A stretch of 64,000 nt of DNA from Termitomyces sp. T153. Taxonomy: Eukaryota > Basidiomycota > Agaricomycetes > Agaricales > Lyophyllaceae. The notes below the pieces were generated by a model. It did not search any database and was not told where the DNA came from. It saw only the letters and a program-made list of their open reading frames with translations. The DNA lies in contig JACKQL020000017.1 in assembly GCA_018296165.2 (NCBI GenBank), forward strand, positions 682,001 through 746,000. Direction: 5' to 3'. A program made the position numbers and the translations under genes. Shown piece by piece: positions 10,461-22,254 of the stretch (the stretch's first letter is position 1; every line of letters starts with the position of its first letter).

Positions 10461-12344
10461 ATGTCTCCATCTACTGAGGCCCTTTTCCAACAGCTCTACA
10501 ACACTGAGAACTCTGTGTTGGTCTCTGCTATGAGAGGAGACTTGTCTGATTTTCAGAGTAGGGTTGAAGGATTGGTGAGCAACCCTACTTGTAGGATAAT
10601 ATGCAACACTCACATATGGTGTTCAAGAAATCTTTGTGGAAGCAAATTTCCTGTCATAACCTACTTCCAGACCTCTGGACCTCTTCCCAAGCAACCTTGC
10701 TCTTGTGGAGTCCCCACCAACACTCCCTTGACTCACTCCAATCTTTGTTCACCCATGGCACCCACCCCAGCTAATTCTAATGCCTCCTCAAATGACAACA
10801 ACAATCATTCCAATGACAAGGAACATTGGCAGGGGGAGATCACACTGTCAATGAGGTTAGGGAAGGACCTCATGACAGCACCTCCTTGTGCAGAGGCATG
10901 GCTTAAACCCCCTTGCCAATACTGTCAAAAGAAGGGGCTCCAATGTGTCAAGACAAAGAAGGGAGGAACCTCATGCAATGCCTGCTGGCTTATCATCAAG
11001 AAAACATGCAGTCTCACAAGAGATCACAAGGAAGAGGTCCAGAAAAACAAGGGCAAGAAGGAAAAGAAGGAGAAAAGGCAGAGAAAACCCAAGTCTGCTG
11101 AGTATGTCAAGGGTAAGTATTGATTTTCCCAACTGAAACATTTACTGACAAGAGACAGAACCAACAACACCAGTTGCTGGGCTGTCAACAATCTGGCTAG
11201 CAGATATGCCAGTGGCCAGCAGAAAGGGAAGGGGAAAGGAACAGATGGATCTGCCAGTGGCCAGCAGAAAGGGAAAGGAGCAAGTGGACCTGCTGATGAC
11301 TAGCAGAAAGGGAAAGGGCAAGCAGTGGGTGGATCTGCCCATCTCCACCAAATCTGTCAAAGCTGTCCTTTCACAAGCTATGGTGGGATTGAACCAACAG
11401 CTCAATTTCATCAATGAAGGAATCAAGGTTGTATCAAAAGAGATGAGGTCAGAGTTTGTGCTAGCTAAGGAGACAAGGTTTACAGAGATGGAGAAGATGC
11501 TCCAGCAGTACAATACAATACTGCAAGCATTTGACAAGTGCACGGACATCATTGACACAAGTGTTGTGGGCATGACATCTGACCTCAACAGGACAAAGCA
11601 AACTGTCAAGGCTTATGCTGGGCATCTCACACAAAACAAAGTTGATATTGTTGTGCTCCAGAGCATGGTCAACAACCTTCAAAACCAGGTTCAAATCTCC
11701 TCCCCTCTGTCCAACCAGCCCCCAGCACTAGCAGCCTTCCACCTGTGCCAGCTTCTACTCTGGCACTCATTGCTGAGGCAGAAGAGCCCAACAATGATGA
11801 GGCTGCCCAGCCCAAGGAAGATGAGAGCAAGATGGATTGCACCACCACTGTAGCCACTGCTGTTAATCAGTCCACCATTGCTGACAACTCTGCTCTCATT
11901 GGTGACCCCATCACTATTGTGACTGATTTTGGTATTTCCAGTGGGTCTGCCACCAAATCTGTTGACCACACCTGGCCTGCTGCCAGCATCACAAACTTGG
12001 CCATCACTACCAACTCTGTCACTCCCACCAGGCCCACTGCTAGCATCACCAACTCCACCATCACCACTGAACCAGCAGCCAGCAATGAATCCACTGTGCC
12101 CACTGGTGTTGAATCCATTTTGGCCAGTCCCATTGCTGCAACTGGGCAATTGATGGATGTGGATATGACAGGCCCAGCACCACCTCATGCTCCAGATGAG
12201 ATTGTGCCACAATGTGGCTGCAGCACCTCCTAAGCCACACAACCCCCCACCAAACACATCCAGTCCTCCAGTTGTCTAGCAGGTAAGAGAAAGGGCAATA
12301 AACATGCTGAAGAAGCAGTAGCCAAGAAGATGAAGGAAGCATGA
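10461..12344 (+). pseudogene. Decayed gene for a Zn2Cys6-finger and coiled-coil protein
   Basis: The first exon (10461-11112) ends in a cysteine cluster fitting the fungal Zn2Cys6 spacing: CX2CX6CX9CX2CX7C, seen as CQYCQKKGLQC and then CNACWLIIKKTC. A Lys/Arg-rich tail follows, then a clear GTAAGT intron start at 11113. The second part (to about 11690) has three imperfect PVASRKGKEQVD repeats and a long coiled coil. After a frame change near 11690-11745 a Ser/Thr/Pro-rich tail runs to 12233. There a TAA interrupts the frame, which continues to a basic end (KRKGNKHAEEAVAKKMKEA) with a stop at 12342. A DNA-binding nuclear role is inferred from the finger. Such genes are common beside mushroom transposons. 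It is probably non-functional. Confidence 0.55.
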
Positions 12345-12566
12345 AGAGGATGAGGGCCACTGAACTTTCTTGACATTTTCTGGACTTTTTTTGATACATT
12401 CTGGCCTTATTATTATGTTGTTATATTTTGTAATGCCCAATGAAAATGTATATACAATGTCTAGACTCAGATTTAAGTGCCCAACACAACAGATTTGTGA
12501 TTAGATTAATGTTTCTGGTTGGCAATCAAAATCTTCATTAGCTTTGTGACCTTCATCTAAGAGAGT

Positions 12567-13470
12567 AACAATGGCAATGTGGTCTATTGGTACTGCATTG
12601 TTACTTGGTATCAATTTCATGTGGAAGCTCCAGGTTTGACTCCTGTAACTGGCAATAGCTCACAACCTTGTTTGTTTTTTAACCTTTTGTTGAACATGTG
12701 CAAGTTGTCTCATTGAACAGGATGCCTAAAATATGATGCTATTACAATGGCAATGTGGTCTACTGGTAGTGTGTTGATGCTTTGTTTCAATCCCATGTGG
12801 CAGCTGCAGGTTTGACTCCTGCAGTTAGCAATCATCATTGTGGAATATGATTTTTGCATTCTTGATGTAAGAAGTATATGGCATTTTTATTTGTCATGTA
12901 ATAAATATAACAGGATTGCAACAGCAACATGGTGTATTAGTACTGTGTTGTCACTTTGTATCAATGTTATGTGGCAGCTGCAGGTTCAACTTCTGTAACT
13001 GCCAATATCAACCTCACTTGCATTTTTGACCATAGTACTTCATTGACACTTTGTACTTTTACATCACATGTCTCATACTGCATTGTCATTGAACCAAACA
13101 CAGATGTCTGCTGTAGTGGAATTGCATTTGAAGCTTGTTAGCCTTCCATTGCCAGCGACCTCTGGGTTTGACCCCCAGTGTTTGCATTATTGATCATATT
13201 CCATGATACTTTTTCATTACATGTCTATGGTATAGTGGAAATGGCTTTCAAAAACTTTGAAGTCTTCCATCAGTCTGATCAATGTATTGTGTTGATTGCA
13301 GGTTTGACCCTGTAGCTGGCAATGTCCATGCAGATATGGTGTAAATTTTTTAACAAACAATTATTTTCAATTGCATGTGTGTAACACCTCTGGTGTAGTG
13401 GAATTCCCATTGAAGCTTTGAAGCTTTCTATACCAGCAGGTTTTGGATTTGACCCCCTATCCTTGCATTG
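12567..13470 (+). repeat. Tandem array of six tRNA-like units
   Basis: Six plus-strand units, near 12570, 12745, 12918, 13103, 13221 and 13384, each have an A-box-like stretch (GTGGTCTATTGG, GTGGTCTACTGG, TGGTGTAGTGG and similar) and 50-75 bases later a B-box-like one (GGTTTGACTCC, GGTTTGACCCC). Period is about 165-178 bp with one 118 bp step. The fourth unit folds best: T arm CTGGG-TTTGACC-CCCAG is a perfect 5 bp stem with a 7 base loop, and about 86 bases fit a long-variable-arm tRNA with a GTT in the anticodon loop. The others are worn. These are degenerate tRNA genes or tRNA-derived SINE heads in tandem, not confirmed functional tRNAs. Confidence 0.55.
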
Positions 13471-13535
13471 TCTATCATGTTCCATGCTAATTTTTCTTAT
13501 TTTTGTTTGACACCTGCAAAGTCTTTTTTTTGAAC

Positions 13536-13870
13536 CTTATTGGAGCTACTGAGCATTTCTGGAATAACAATATGCTACAAGCAGACAGGCTGCACCATTA
13601 GAAAGTCCTACTGGAAGTAGCACTGGATATATCCATCAGGAGCAATGGAAAATGAAATCTGCCAGAATATGCAGTCCATCAATGACACCAGGCTGTTCAA
13701 GCAGATTTGTTGCTATTGGAGCTACTGAGCATTTTGCACCATTAGGAACTCCTACCAGAAGTAGTGCTAGATATATCCATTGGGAGCAACAGAAAATGAA
13801 ATTTGCCAGAATATGCAGTCCATCAACAATGCCAGGCTGTTTGAGTGGATTTGTTGCAAGTACTACTTCT
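13536..13870. repeat. Two-copy tandem repeat of about 150-170 bp
   Basis: The block starting TTGGAGCTACTGAGCATT at 13540 recurs from about 13713 and ends each time with GGATTTGTTGC or GCAGATTTGTTGC. On the minus strand it encodes a repeated ATNLLEQPGVIDGLHILA-like peptide, but no larger gene contains it. It lies between the tRNA-like array and the minus-strand hypothetical gene. Confidence 0.6.
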
Positions 13871-14047
13871 TGTGGGAGTTGTAGATCTCTGAATGTAACA
13901 AGCTGCATCCTCTTTCAATCTTTCTGCTTGAAATCTCCTTTGTCTCTTTGAAATAATTAGTAGCAGGTCAGGTGATGCCTTGCACTTCTGATATGCTAGT
14001 TGATGAGATGGTGTTTCCTCTGTTTCTGTTTCATGTGTGTCCTCTTC

Positions 14048-16870
14048 CTAGTTGAGAATTTCAAGAACAGATCTAGGAACTGCATAACAAGAAGACTCAT
14101 CTGCTGAGCCATTGATTGGAGTTAATAGGTTATTCCTTCCTCTTTGCTGTAGCTGTTGTATAGTGAGATTGTTGACAATCTCAAGACTTATTTGGAGATT
14201 GGACATGGCTGCAGTGCTAGGTTTGCCAGATGAATCTGGCTCTACAGTGCCAGCATTGCTGGCCAGATTGCTTGATAGATCTGGTTGGCTTACAATGCTA
14301 GGTTTGCTAGACAGATTGGGTTGGCCTGCAATGCCAAGAGTGCCGGTGAGTTTGCCAGCTAGATCTGGGGGGCCTACCATGCTGGATTGTTTGGCCAGAG
14401 AATTTCCTGCCATATCACCACTGGATGACCCAACATGCTTTTGTTTCCTGTGACATTCTCCTTTCTTTTGAGCTGCCTTATGTGATGCTGCAGCAGCAGC
14501 CCTCTTTTCATGGTCAGCACAAGTGCCATACTCAGCAGGAACCTTGTCCTTATTCTTGTTGACATAAACCTTCTACTGGAAAGTATCACTGGATCCATGT
14601 TCTTCCTGACAATCTCTCCAGAACTTCAGAAGGCACAACAGCTCTGACCAACCCAAATTGCAGGGATCCTTGAATTCCAGTGATTCAGGAAGATATCTTG
14701 AATTGATGAATCTAGTAAATCCAACTGCACAGCATTGTTGTCAGGTTCTGCTGACCACAGGGGCTCAGCTACACTGGGCGAGTCCTTACTAGGCAGACGC
14801 AATTCCCTGCACTGACAACTGGGCACTCGGAGGTGTTCCAAACACTGGGGACCTGTGAGGATAGCCAGAGGAAATTGATCCGGGTAAGTCTGGGGAGGTC
14901 CGGAGGAGTAGAGAATGAGTTGTGGAGAAGGGGGACGGGCTTGGCAGGGTTCAGGCATAGTCCGTGTGTGAGTATTGCGGGTGCAGAGGAGGTGGAGGCT
15001 ATGCAGATGACAGGAGTGGAGCCAGAGTTCTGACAGGGGATCAACAGGGATTGATGGGGTTCGGAGCTGAGCATATAGCAGGGTCCGGGGTTGGTAAAGA
15101 GTGTCGGAGGTTCATAATTGTAAATGCGGAGTTTGTGAGGACGTTATGGTTGAGAGGACTTGAACATGATAGACAGAATCAAATGAGACGAGACGGAGTC
15201 AAACAGAATGAGACAAAAACAAGACAAGAACAAGAATAGATTCAGGTGGAGACATGGAACAATAACAAAAAGATAACGGAATAGAGGCGAGATAAGACTG
15301 GGAGACTGAGAATAGGGAAAACAAGACATGGGACATGAAACATGAGAAGAAACAATCAGAAACACATCAGGAAAGGCTGGTAAGTAGGTAGTTAATCTCA
15401 AGACTAGAGTACGAGGAGCTACTCTATGTCTTATATACTGACTACTGAAGAGCTCCGGGAACGTCGGCTGTGGTGGCGGGGCTTGGTGGAGCTTGACAGA
15501 GTTGATGGGTGTTGGTTATGACTGGAGGGTGGGCCACATTGATATGTTGATGGGATCAATTGTGATGCAGTCCATTCTGAGGTTGTCATGATACCCCAGG
15601 GTAAGTCGGGGGAGCCAGGGTGTTGAGTTGATGATGTGTAATGGGGTCAGGCACAGTGGGGGAGTGGTTCCAGGGGCTCAGGAAGTTCAGGGGAAGCACC
15701 AGCAGCTGCAGGGAAGACGTCGGAGTTGGCCAGGGGGCCGTCGGAGTTAGCCGAGAATGTGTCAGAGTTAGCCAGAGTAGGCGCGGAGTGCTGGGGAAGT
15801 TTGATGAAGTGTCAGGGGGGGTTCCGGGGGGATGGAGGTTTGTTGGGTGATGTACGGGGCTTCAGGGAACGGGTCATGATAATTGTATGGAGGTGATTTG
15901 TAATGGAAGCCTGAGGCAATTTCCGAGAATTTTTCAGTGAGAAAGATTCAAAGAACCAGGACAACCAATTCACTATAGTGACTGTTCAAGTAGTCTTAGA
16001 TGAGCATTTCCTATTCTGGCTGGGTTTGGACTATGTTGCTTGGTGGAGGTGGTAGTATTGGGAAACCATCACTGTCTTGCTCAAGAGCAAGATCAGGACA
16101 GGTCAAAACAGAAGGTGTCCTGTTGCAAGGTGTTATTTATTGCTCTAGGTATGCCCAGGAGAGTGGACATGTAGTCCACCATCTTCTGTTTGAAGTCACC
16201 TACAAGGTCAGGAAACATATTTTCAAATAAATACTGGTTGGTATGTGTCAAGTGAGACATATTTTCATGTCTACAAGTACAACATGGTTAAAAAAAATTC
16301 AAATCTGGCATAACATGCACCTACACTCTAAGAGTCATGCCTTCTTTGGCAATCCATCCTATGACAGTCCAGTTCAACATGCCCATCTCCTTAGAATGAA
16401 GCATGTCTGCATCATCAACCTGTTTCAAACCATATTTGTCTGCCTTTCTAAAAAAAAAACATCAGAACAGATCATGGGATGGATAGCAGATACCAGATGC
16501 CAGAGTGGATGGGAGACCAACAGCTCTACATTGGATGGAAGTGAGGATTGGACAGTGGGCACCAAATAGCAGACAGCCAGTGGGTTGATAAGCAATATGA
16601 TGACTTTGGAACAAAAAAGACTACTCATTTGTGCTGGATATCTGGCAGATTTCCTTTCTTGCTCCACTGAGCAGCTGTCCTCCATAAGCAGTTTTCCTCC
16701 TCTGGACTTAGCCAATTCATAACAATTTTCACAGCCACATTGTACTGTGAAAATGCCTCTAGTTGTGAGCTATCAAGATCCTCAACACCTAGCAAGTTTT
16801 TTATCTCCTGATTGATTTCCTTTGACATTGTTTGCTGCACCACATCCCTAACAGAAATTTGCATGAGTGC
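14048..16870 (-). pseudogene. Minus-strand hypothetical gene split by a solo LTR
   Basis: Coding-looking pieces appear in order on the minus strand: 16864-16625 (ends TAAQWSKKGNLPDIQHK), a stretch at 15960-15882 (EKFSEIASGFHYKSPPY), then across the solo LTR 14738-14640 (NAVQLDLLDSSIQDIFLNHW), then about 14573-14048 (about 175 codons open, basic then Pro/Ser/Leu-rich with ATNL/QPDLSS-like degenerate repeats). The frame before and after the LTR joins exactly once one copy of the 5 bp duplication is removed, which supports a real gene. Several stops and frame changes make it a pseudogene now. I do not recognise the product. Confidence 0.45.
14739..15881 (+). mobile_element. Solo LTR of the 1.1 kb gypsy-type family (copy A), TSD ATTGT
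   Basis: Starts TGTCAGGTTCTGCTGACC and ends GGGTCATGATA (final CA changed to TA). It is flanked by a perfect ATTGT at 14734-14738 and 15882-15886. It aligns with 63315-64000 in the same orientation and with 60901-62090 in the opposite one. All three share GGGCTCAGC, CTTACTAGGCAG and a region of GAGACTGAGA-type repeats. It is CpG-rich inside CpG-poor DNA and so is recent. A TATATA-type promoter box lies near 15433. It interrupts the minus-strand hypothetical gene. Confidence 0.88.
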
Positions 16871-17987
16871 CCTTGGATCTTGATGTTGGTTATATAGTCT
16901 CCAGGAATTTTTTATGTAGTTTCCAACTTCCTACTAGAAGGCTTTAGAAGTCTGGATTTAGCAAATGTGAATGAGGACTCACCTTGATTTTCTCTGCCCA
17001 CTCTTCTTCAGTTTCTGGTGCTGTTCCCTTACTGGTCCAGTAGTTGAAAATATTAGTGAGCATTTATCTTTTAAGATAGTGGTTCTAGCCTGACAATTTG
17101 GCTCTTGCCAGTACATTTTCTTATATGGTTCAAAAATTGCTCTCTCATCCACAGTGAAGAGTGGTTCTATTTGTCTTTTTCTCAGAGAAAATATATTGGT
17201 TCTGGTGCCTGGTGGACATTGGGTATGGGCTCATGGGACAAGGACATTTTGTAGGCCCATTTGTTAAATTCAATTTTTGTCAAACACTGAATCACATGAT
17301 CTTTCACCCACATGAAAAACTTTTAGAATGCACCAGAGCCAGTGTCCACCTGCTGGAGCAGATGAAGGCTGGCTGAGAAGGTCTGTCTCTCTGCATGTCA
17401 AAAAACTATCTGTCTCTTCATTAAATTGTCTTACACCAATTGAAGAATGTCCATAGATGGCCTACCAGATCAGATGACCTACTGGATCAGATGTCTGTTC
17501 AATGGACCAGACATCAGCAGGCAGTCCATAAGTTCCATCAATTCAATCAAATTGTCTTGTACCAGTCTTGCTAATTTTTTCCTCACCTACTAAGGGGCAC
17601 ATAGATTTCAGATAAATTTGAAGAACTACACTAGCTGTGACAAAATCCAATTTGTTGCTAATGTCACCAACACCAATGAATATCTGTTTTTCTATTGTCC
17701 CTTCTATTGTCTATCTTGGCAGACAGTCTGATGGTAGCTTTTCTACTTTAGCCTAGTGCATATCACTTGAGGAAAACTTTCACAATAAAGTTTTCTTTGA
17801 TAATACCTAATGTTGTGAAAAGATTGCCAATATCAATCTGCTGCACATCACTTGCACCTCTTCACATCAACCAATCATCTTGTATGGGGCTCATGACAAT
17901 TTCCATTTCCCATCTCATATGTGCTGCTACATATATTCCAGGAAATCTCCTGCTAGCAGGCACACTCTTTGACACCTCATTTGCACC
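16871..17987. other. No gene supported
   Basis: AT-rich and CpG-poor DNA between the minus-strand hypothetical gene and the KDZ relic. The longest frame (17161-17376, plus) has no recognisable motif. The stretch could hold the upstream region or end of the KDZ element, but I could not find a matching inverted repeat at its far side. Confidence 0.4.
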
Positions 17988-20900
17988 ATGGATTTGAATG
18001 CTATTGAGAAGCACCAGCAGTGCAAGCAACCAAAACCTACAGTTCTCAGGAAAAGAGATCTTATGCCTGCTGAAGAAAAGACAAGAGTCATCCAGAACTC
18101 TAGAGGATTACCTATACTGGTGAAAGAACAAGTGCCCATTGGTCCAATTCCAGTTGTCACTTCTGCTGTGCCATTCCCAGCCACTGATGATGACCATAAT
18201 TTCTTTGGGGATGCTACAATAGCAGATGATATATATCCTGTCTCCATAAAGCATGGCAAAGTAAATTTTCATGGAAAAATTGTGCAACATATCATTATTT
18301 GTATCTCATAGACACAGGCAGACTATCTCAATGACTTCATCAACTAGGACTATGAATGAAAAAATGACATTAAAGAGCAAGACTTCCTGTAAGCCATCCA
18401 GAGTATGTCAACATTGTCATGATGTTATTAGGCATGCTGAAATTACTAATACAGGTCATGATGAACCATATCATATCAATGTAGAAACAGGGATCAATAG
18501 CAACATGTTTCTGGCACCAGATCCACCAGCAGAAATGCAGTTTTTATCAAGTAATCCATCTCTGGAAATGCAGTTTTTAGCAGTGGATCTGTCCCACAGG
18601 GTGGCAGATCTGCTGTCCAATCTGTTGCTGCAGCAGGAGGAACAATTTTTGTCAGTGGATTCCATGGATCCAGGGTCAAATCTGTCAAATGTCTCTATGC
18701 CTACCTCACATGCCAAAATTCTGGCTAGAATTCAGATACTAGAGGAGGAGCAACAGGAACTAGAGGACAATGACACCATGGAAGGTGAAGGACTGCTATT
18801 GGAACAAGTACCAATGGAAGATGTTCCTTCACATGGACCACAGGAAATGGAGGAAAATCATACTGCTCATGTTGATGGACTTCCTCCCTCTGCAGCCACT
18901 GCTGGTTTCAATCTGCCATCTGCATATGAGTGCCATATTGAGAGAATTAATTGCTTTGGAAACCTAATTGCATGCATTGTACACACAACTAGTGTACACT
19001 ACATCAGTGTTGTTGCATGCAAGTGTTCTGGCCAAGATGTCTGGGTCAAGGATGTTATTCACTCCCAGCTGATTCCCAGCACATTAAACTGGACAAGAAC
19101 ATATTTTACAACAGCCATTTTGGATGATTTTTTTCTGACTAATTTAGAGTGCAAAGCCTCTGCTTAACAGTATTGGCAGAAACTTGCAAGGATTACTTCA
19201 TCAATTGCTTCTTCAGGTGGAGTAGATAACCTCTATCATGAATTACAACAACTTTCACATTCATGGCACTGGTTGAAAAAATTGGAGTGGGCAGGTTTTG
19301 GACATGATGAGATGAAAGAACCAATGGCACCAGAGCATGTTGAGCTTGCAATATTCTGTTCCACTTGCTCTCAACCAGGAGTGAATATTCTGTCAAACTA
19401 GGAAGAAGATCCAGTTCAGTGGAAGTTCAATTGCTCATTGATGATGGATGGAAACTTTAAGGCAGATCAAGTCTGTCATCATAATCCTGCTCAAAATGTA
19501 TAGCATTCCAAAGGAGGAGGAATGATGCCTAGAAGGGATGGACTTAATAAATATCTTAAGTTTGCAAAGGATAGACTAACAGTGAGTTTTTCCTTGGATT
19601 GCTAACATGCGCCCTTATTGATTGACTATTAATGTTTGTATCCAAATTGCTCCTGTCTGCCATTCAATATCTGCTGTCTGCTGTCCACTATCAACCTCCA
19701 CTCTGGCTGTCCAGTGGGTCCATTGCTAGGGATATCCTTGTAAAAACACATTAAGGCCATCAAAAAAGCACTTCTATTGAACAAATCATGTGACATTACT
19801 GGAGTTGTTGCAACAGCATGCACCTGCCAGGCTGCTTTGCTTCCAATAGTGTTACAAACTTAACCCATGCTGAAGGCCAAGTGTATATAAACTTTTCCAT
19901 CACATGTGCACTGAAGACGACCAACATGGAATCTATTAAGCATCTCTTGCTATTATATGACATAGCATGCCAGTGGTGTGTCAAGTTTCTCAAACAATTA
20001 GCAGAAGTGGGGGAAGTTTGACCAGATAATCTACTGGTTGACTATGCAATTGGCCTCCTTCATGTCCATGGCCACAAAGAAAATTGCTTTTTCCACTTTT
20101 TCCCATCATTTATTTCAGGAGGTGGCCACAGTGCTGGGAAGATAATTGAAAGTCTTTGGTCTACTTTCAATGATGTTTCACAGATGGCACAAACTGCTAC
20201 TCTTGCACATTGGGCAGAAATCCTTGACAATCATATGTGTAACTCCAACTGGAAGAAGTTACTTGATATGGTTCCTTCTCTATGCCAAAAATACTTGACA
20301 GCCATTGAGATGAGGGAGGCTGCTGTTTATTATTTTGCTGAATGGTACATGGGAATTTCAGCAGAACTGATATCAAGCTGGGAGGCTGAGATCACCATTG
20401 CTAAAAGTCTGAGGGACCAAGACAAAAAGGCAATGGACATCCTTCAGGCTTGGACCATAGGCCTCTAAGCAAGACATGGTGGTAATCTGATGGACATTGG
20501 ATTGGAAGCTGGGGGCCAAATACCAGATACTGATACATTCTGCATCCAACTTGCACTTAACATTGAAGAATGGTAGTGAGTCAAACCCAGATAGTTTCAC
20601 CACTGTTACACTAAGTGTTATATCAGGATTGCATTGCAAGACCATGTCCATCAGATAAGTTGGTAGGCATGGGAGGATGAGCAACAAAAGGTTGAAGCAG
20701 ACAGAGAATTGTTAAGGGTTCAAGTGAATGTCCTGGCTACTTCCCAAGCCAAGCATGATTATTCTTCCAATTCACAAAGGACTACACCACTTGAGGTGGA
20801 TGAGATTCCTGGTGCATTCAATGAAGAAATGTCAGAAGACAATGAAACATTGCCATATCTGGTGGCAAACCCACTGGCTGGACCAGATCCACTGTTGGAA

Positions 20901-21739
20901 CTGAATTCCACTACACCAGAAGACTTTGTGATATCCTTGCCATCAACAATTGCTGGTAATTACTTGGAACTGTTCAGTATTGAAAGGCAATTGTGTTTGG
21001 TTCAAATTGAAAGGCATATTCAAGCACTCCAAGAGCTCATTGCCAAAAAATCTTTCATGTATTCTTATGTTGTCCAAGTTGCTCCCAGCAAAAGTGTCAA
21101 AACCCAAGCCAGGGCATCAATTGACAAAATTCAGGCAGCCATTTCCATCAAAGGCAGGGCCTATGGAAAATGCCACAGTGCTCTTATGTGATTAGGCATA
21201 GATTCCACATTCAACAAAAAATATTGTCTTCTGCAGAAAGCAGATCTTGTGGCAAGCACAGCTATATGTGATCCAAATATTCTTAGATCATCAAGAATAA
21301 AGATTTCTTGGATATGACAAGCTAATCCAGATATGGAAGATGACCCTGAAACTCTCTGTGAATGTAAGTTGCTTTCCACTCAGATATCTGTCATATCATT
21401 CTCAATCCACCTGCCAATTCTGTTCATTCACCATATCCATTCATTTGTTGTTTAATGCATTGGCCCACTTTCCTCTTCAATTTGCTGGTATCAAATTCAT
21501 AACCAATCTCACCAGTCCATCAGGTGCACTACCTCCATGCAAGAGCACAACAAAACAGATGGACAGAAGAATGTCAGCTTGTTACCAGTGAAATGGAATG
21601 GACTGTTTGCTATTTCCTTAAGCAGGCAAAAATCTGGTCTAAGAGGGGCATATCAGCTAAGAAAAAAGGCCTCCAAGCCTATGCTGACAAAAAAGTGGTC
21701 ATGTGGCATGAACTGAGTGAGTTCTTTGGCAATTTATAA
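17988..21739 (+). pseudogene. KDZ-superfamily DNA transposase relic
   Basis: A plus-strand relic of a KDZ transposase, the cut-and-paste enzyme that expanded in mushroom genomes. The N-terminal exon begins MDLNAIEKHQQ at 17988. After an acidic linker a Cys-cluster region follows (CKCSGQDVWVKDVIH near 19020), like the CxC domains linked to KDZ enzymes. Candidate catalytic residues are the Asp in MDGNFKAD (about 19446), the Asp in the diagnostic YDIACQW (about 19955-19975) and the Glu in IIESLWS (about 20148). The tail includes NRWTEECQLVTSEMEWTV (21540-21595) and GLQAYADKKVVMWHELSEFF. Stops (for example 19166 and 20020) and intron-like gaps interrupt it. It is CpG-poor and no terminal inverted repeat was identified. 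Confidence 0.8.
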
Positions 21740-22254
21740 GTTCAGAAGGGTATACAATGATTTTACACCTCCTCAGAGGGCAACAACACCTTTATAATGG
21801 AGAGTGCAATGAGATAAACAAATGGCTGATTATACTGGATTTGCTATGCACATCATATCTGCCCTGCCAACTAGAACCACTATTTCCAGAGCGGATTTGC
21901 AACCTTGGGACAATATCATGTGTAGTCTACATTGTTGATTCTGCTGCTGTAAAAGACCTACTTTCCTCAACTACTAGCTCATAACTGTGCCAAATCCTTC
22001 TAGCTTTGCACTCTTACATAGCCTCTACTGCCGCTCTATAAATCCAAGCCTCAGTTGACCAACAGTCACTAGGTCTCCAAAACCTGATATTTTATGTTGA
22101 ATCACAGGTGCATGCAGCACTTGCCATTTATGGCAACCTCAAGAAACACAAGAGTTGTAGGTGGATGTTACAACACCTGGATAAAGAATTGGTAAGGTGT
22201 CTTGAATTGCAATGGAGTTTATCTGATATCTGGGCCAGAACTATATTCTCCTAT
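21740..22254. other. Spacer after the KDZ relic
   Basis: No confident gene. A plus-strand stretch near 22105-22200 reads VHAALAIYGNLKKHKSCRW and may be an exon of the following relic or the far end of the KDZ gene. Stops prevent a decision. Confidence 0.3.

Noticed and set aside
13103..13188. A genuine tRNA gene
   Set aside because: The T arm is perfect, but the acceptor stem needs wobble pairs and a mismatch and the anticodon stem has a mismatch; kept only as a tRNA-like unit.
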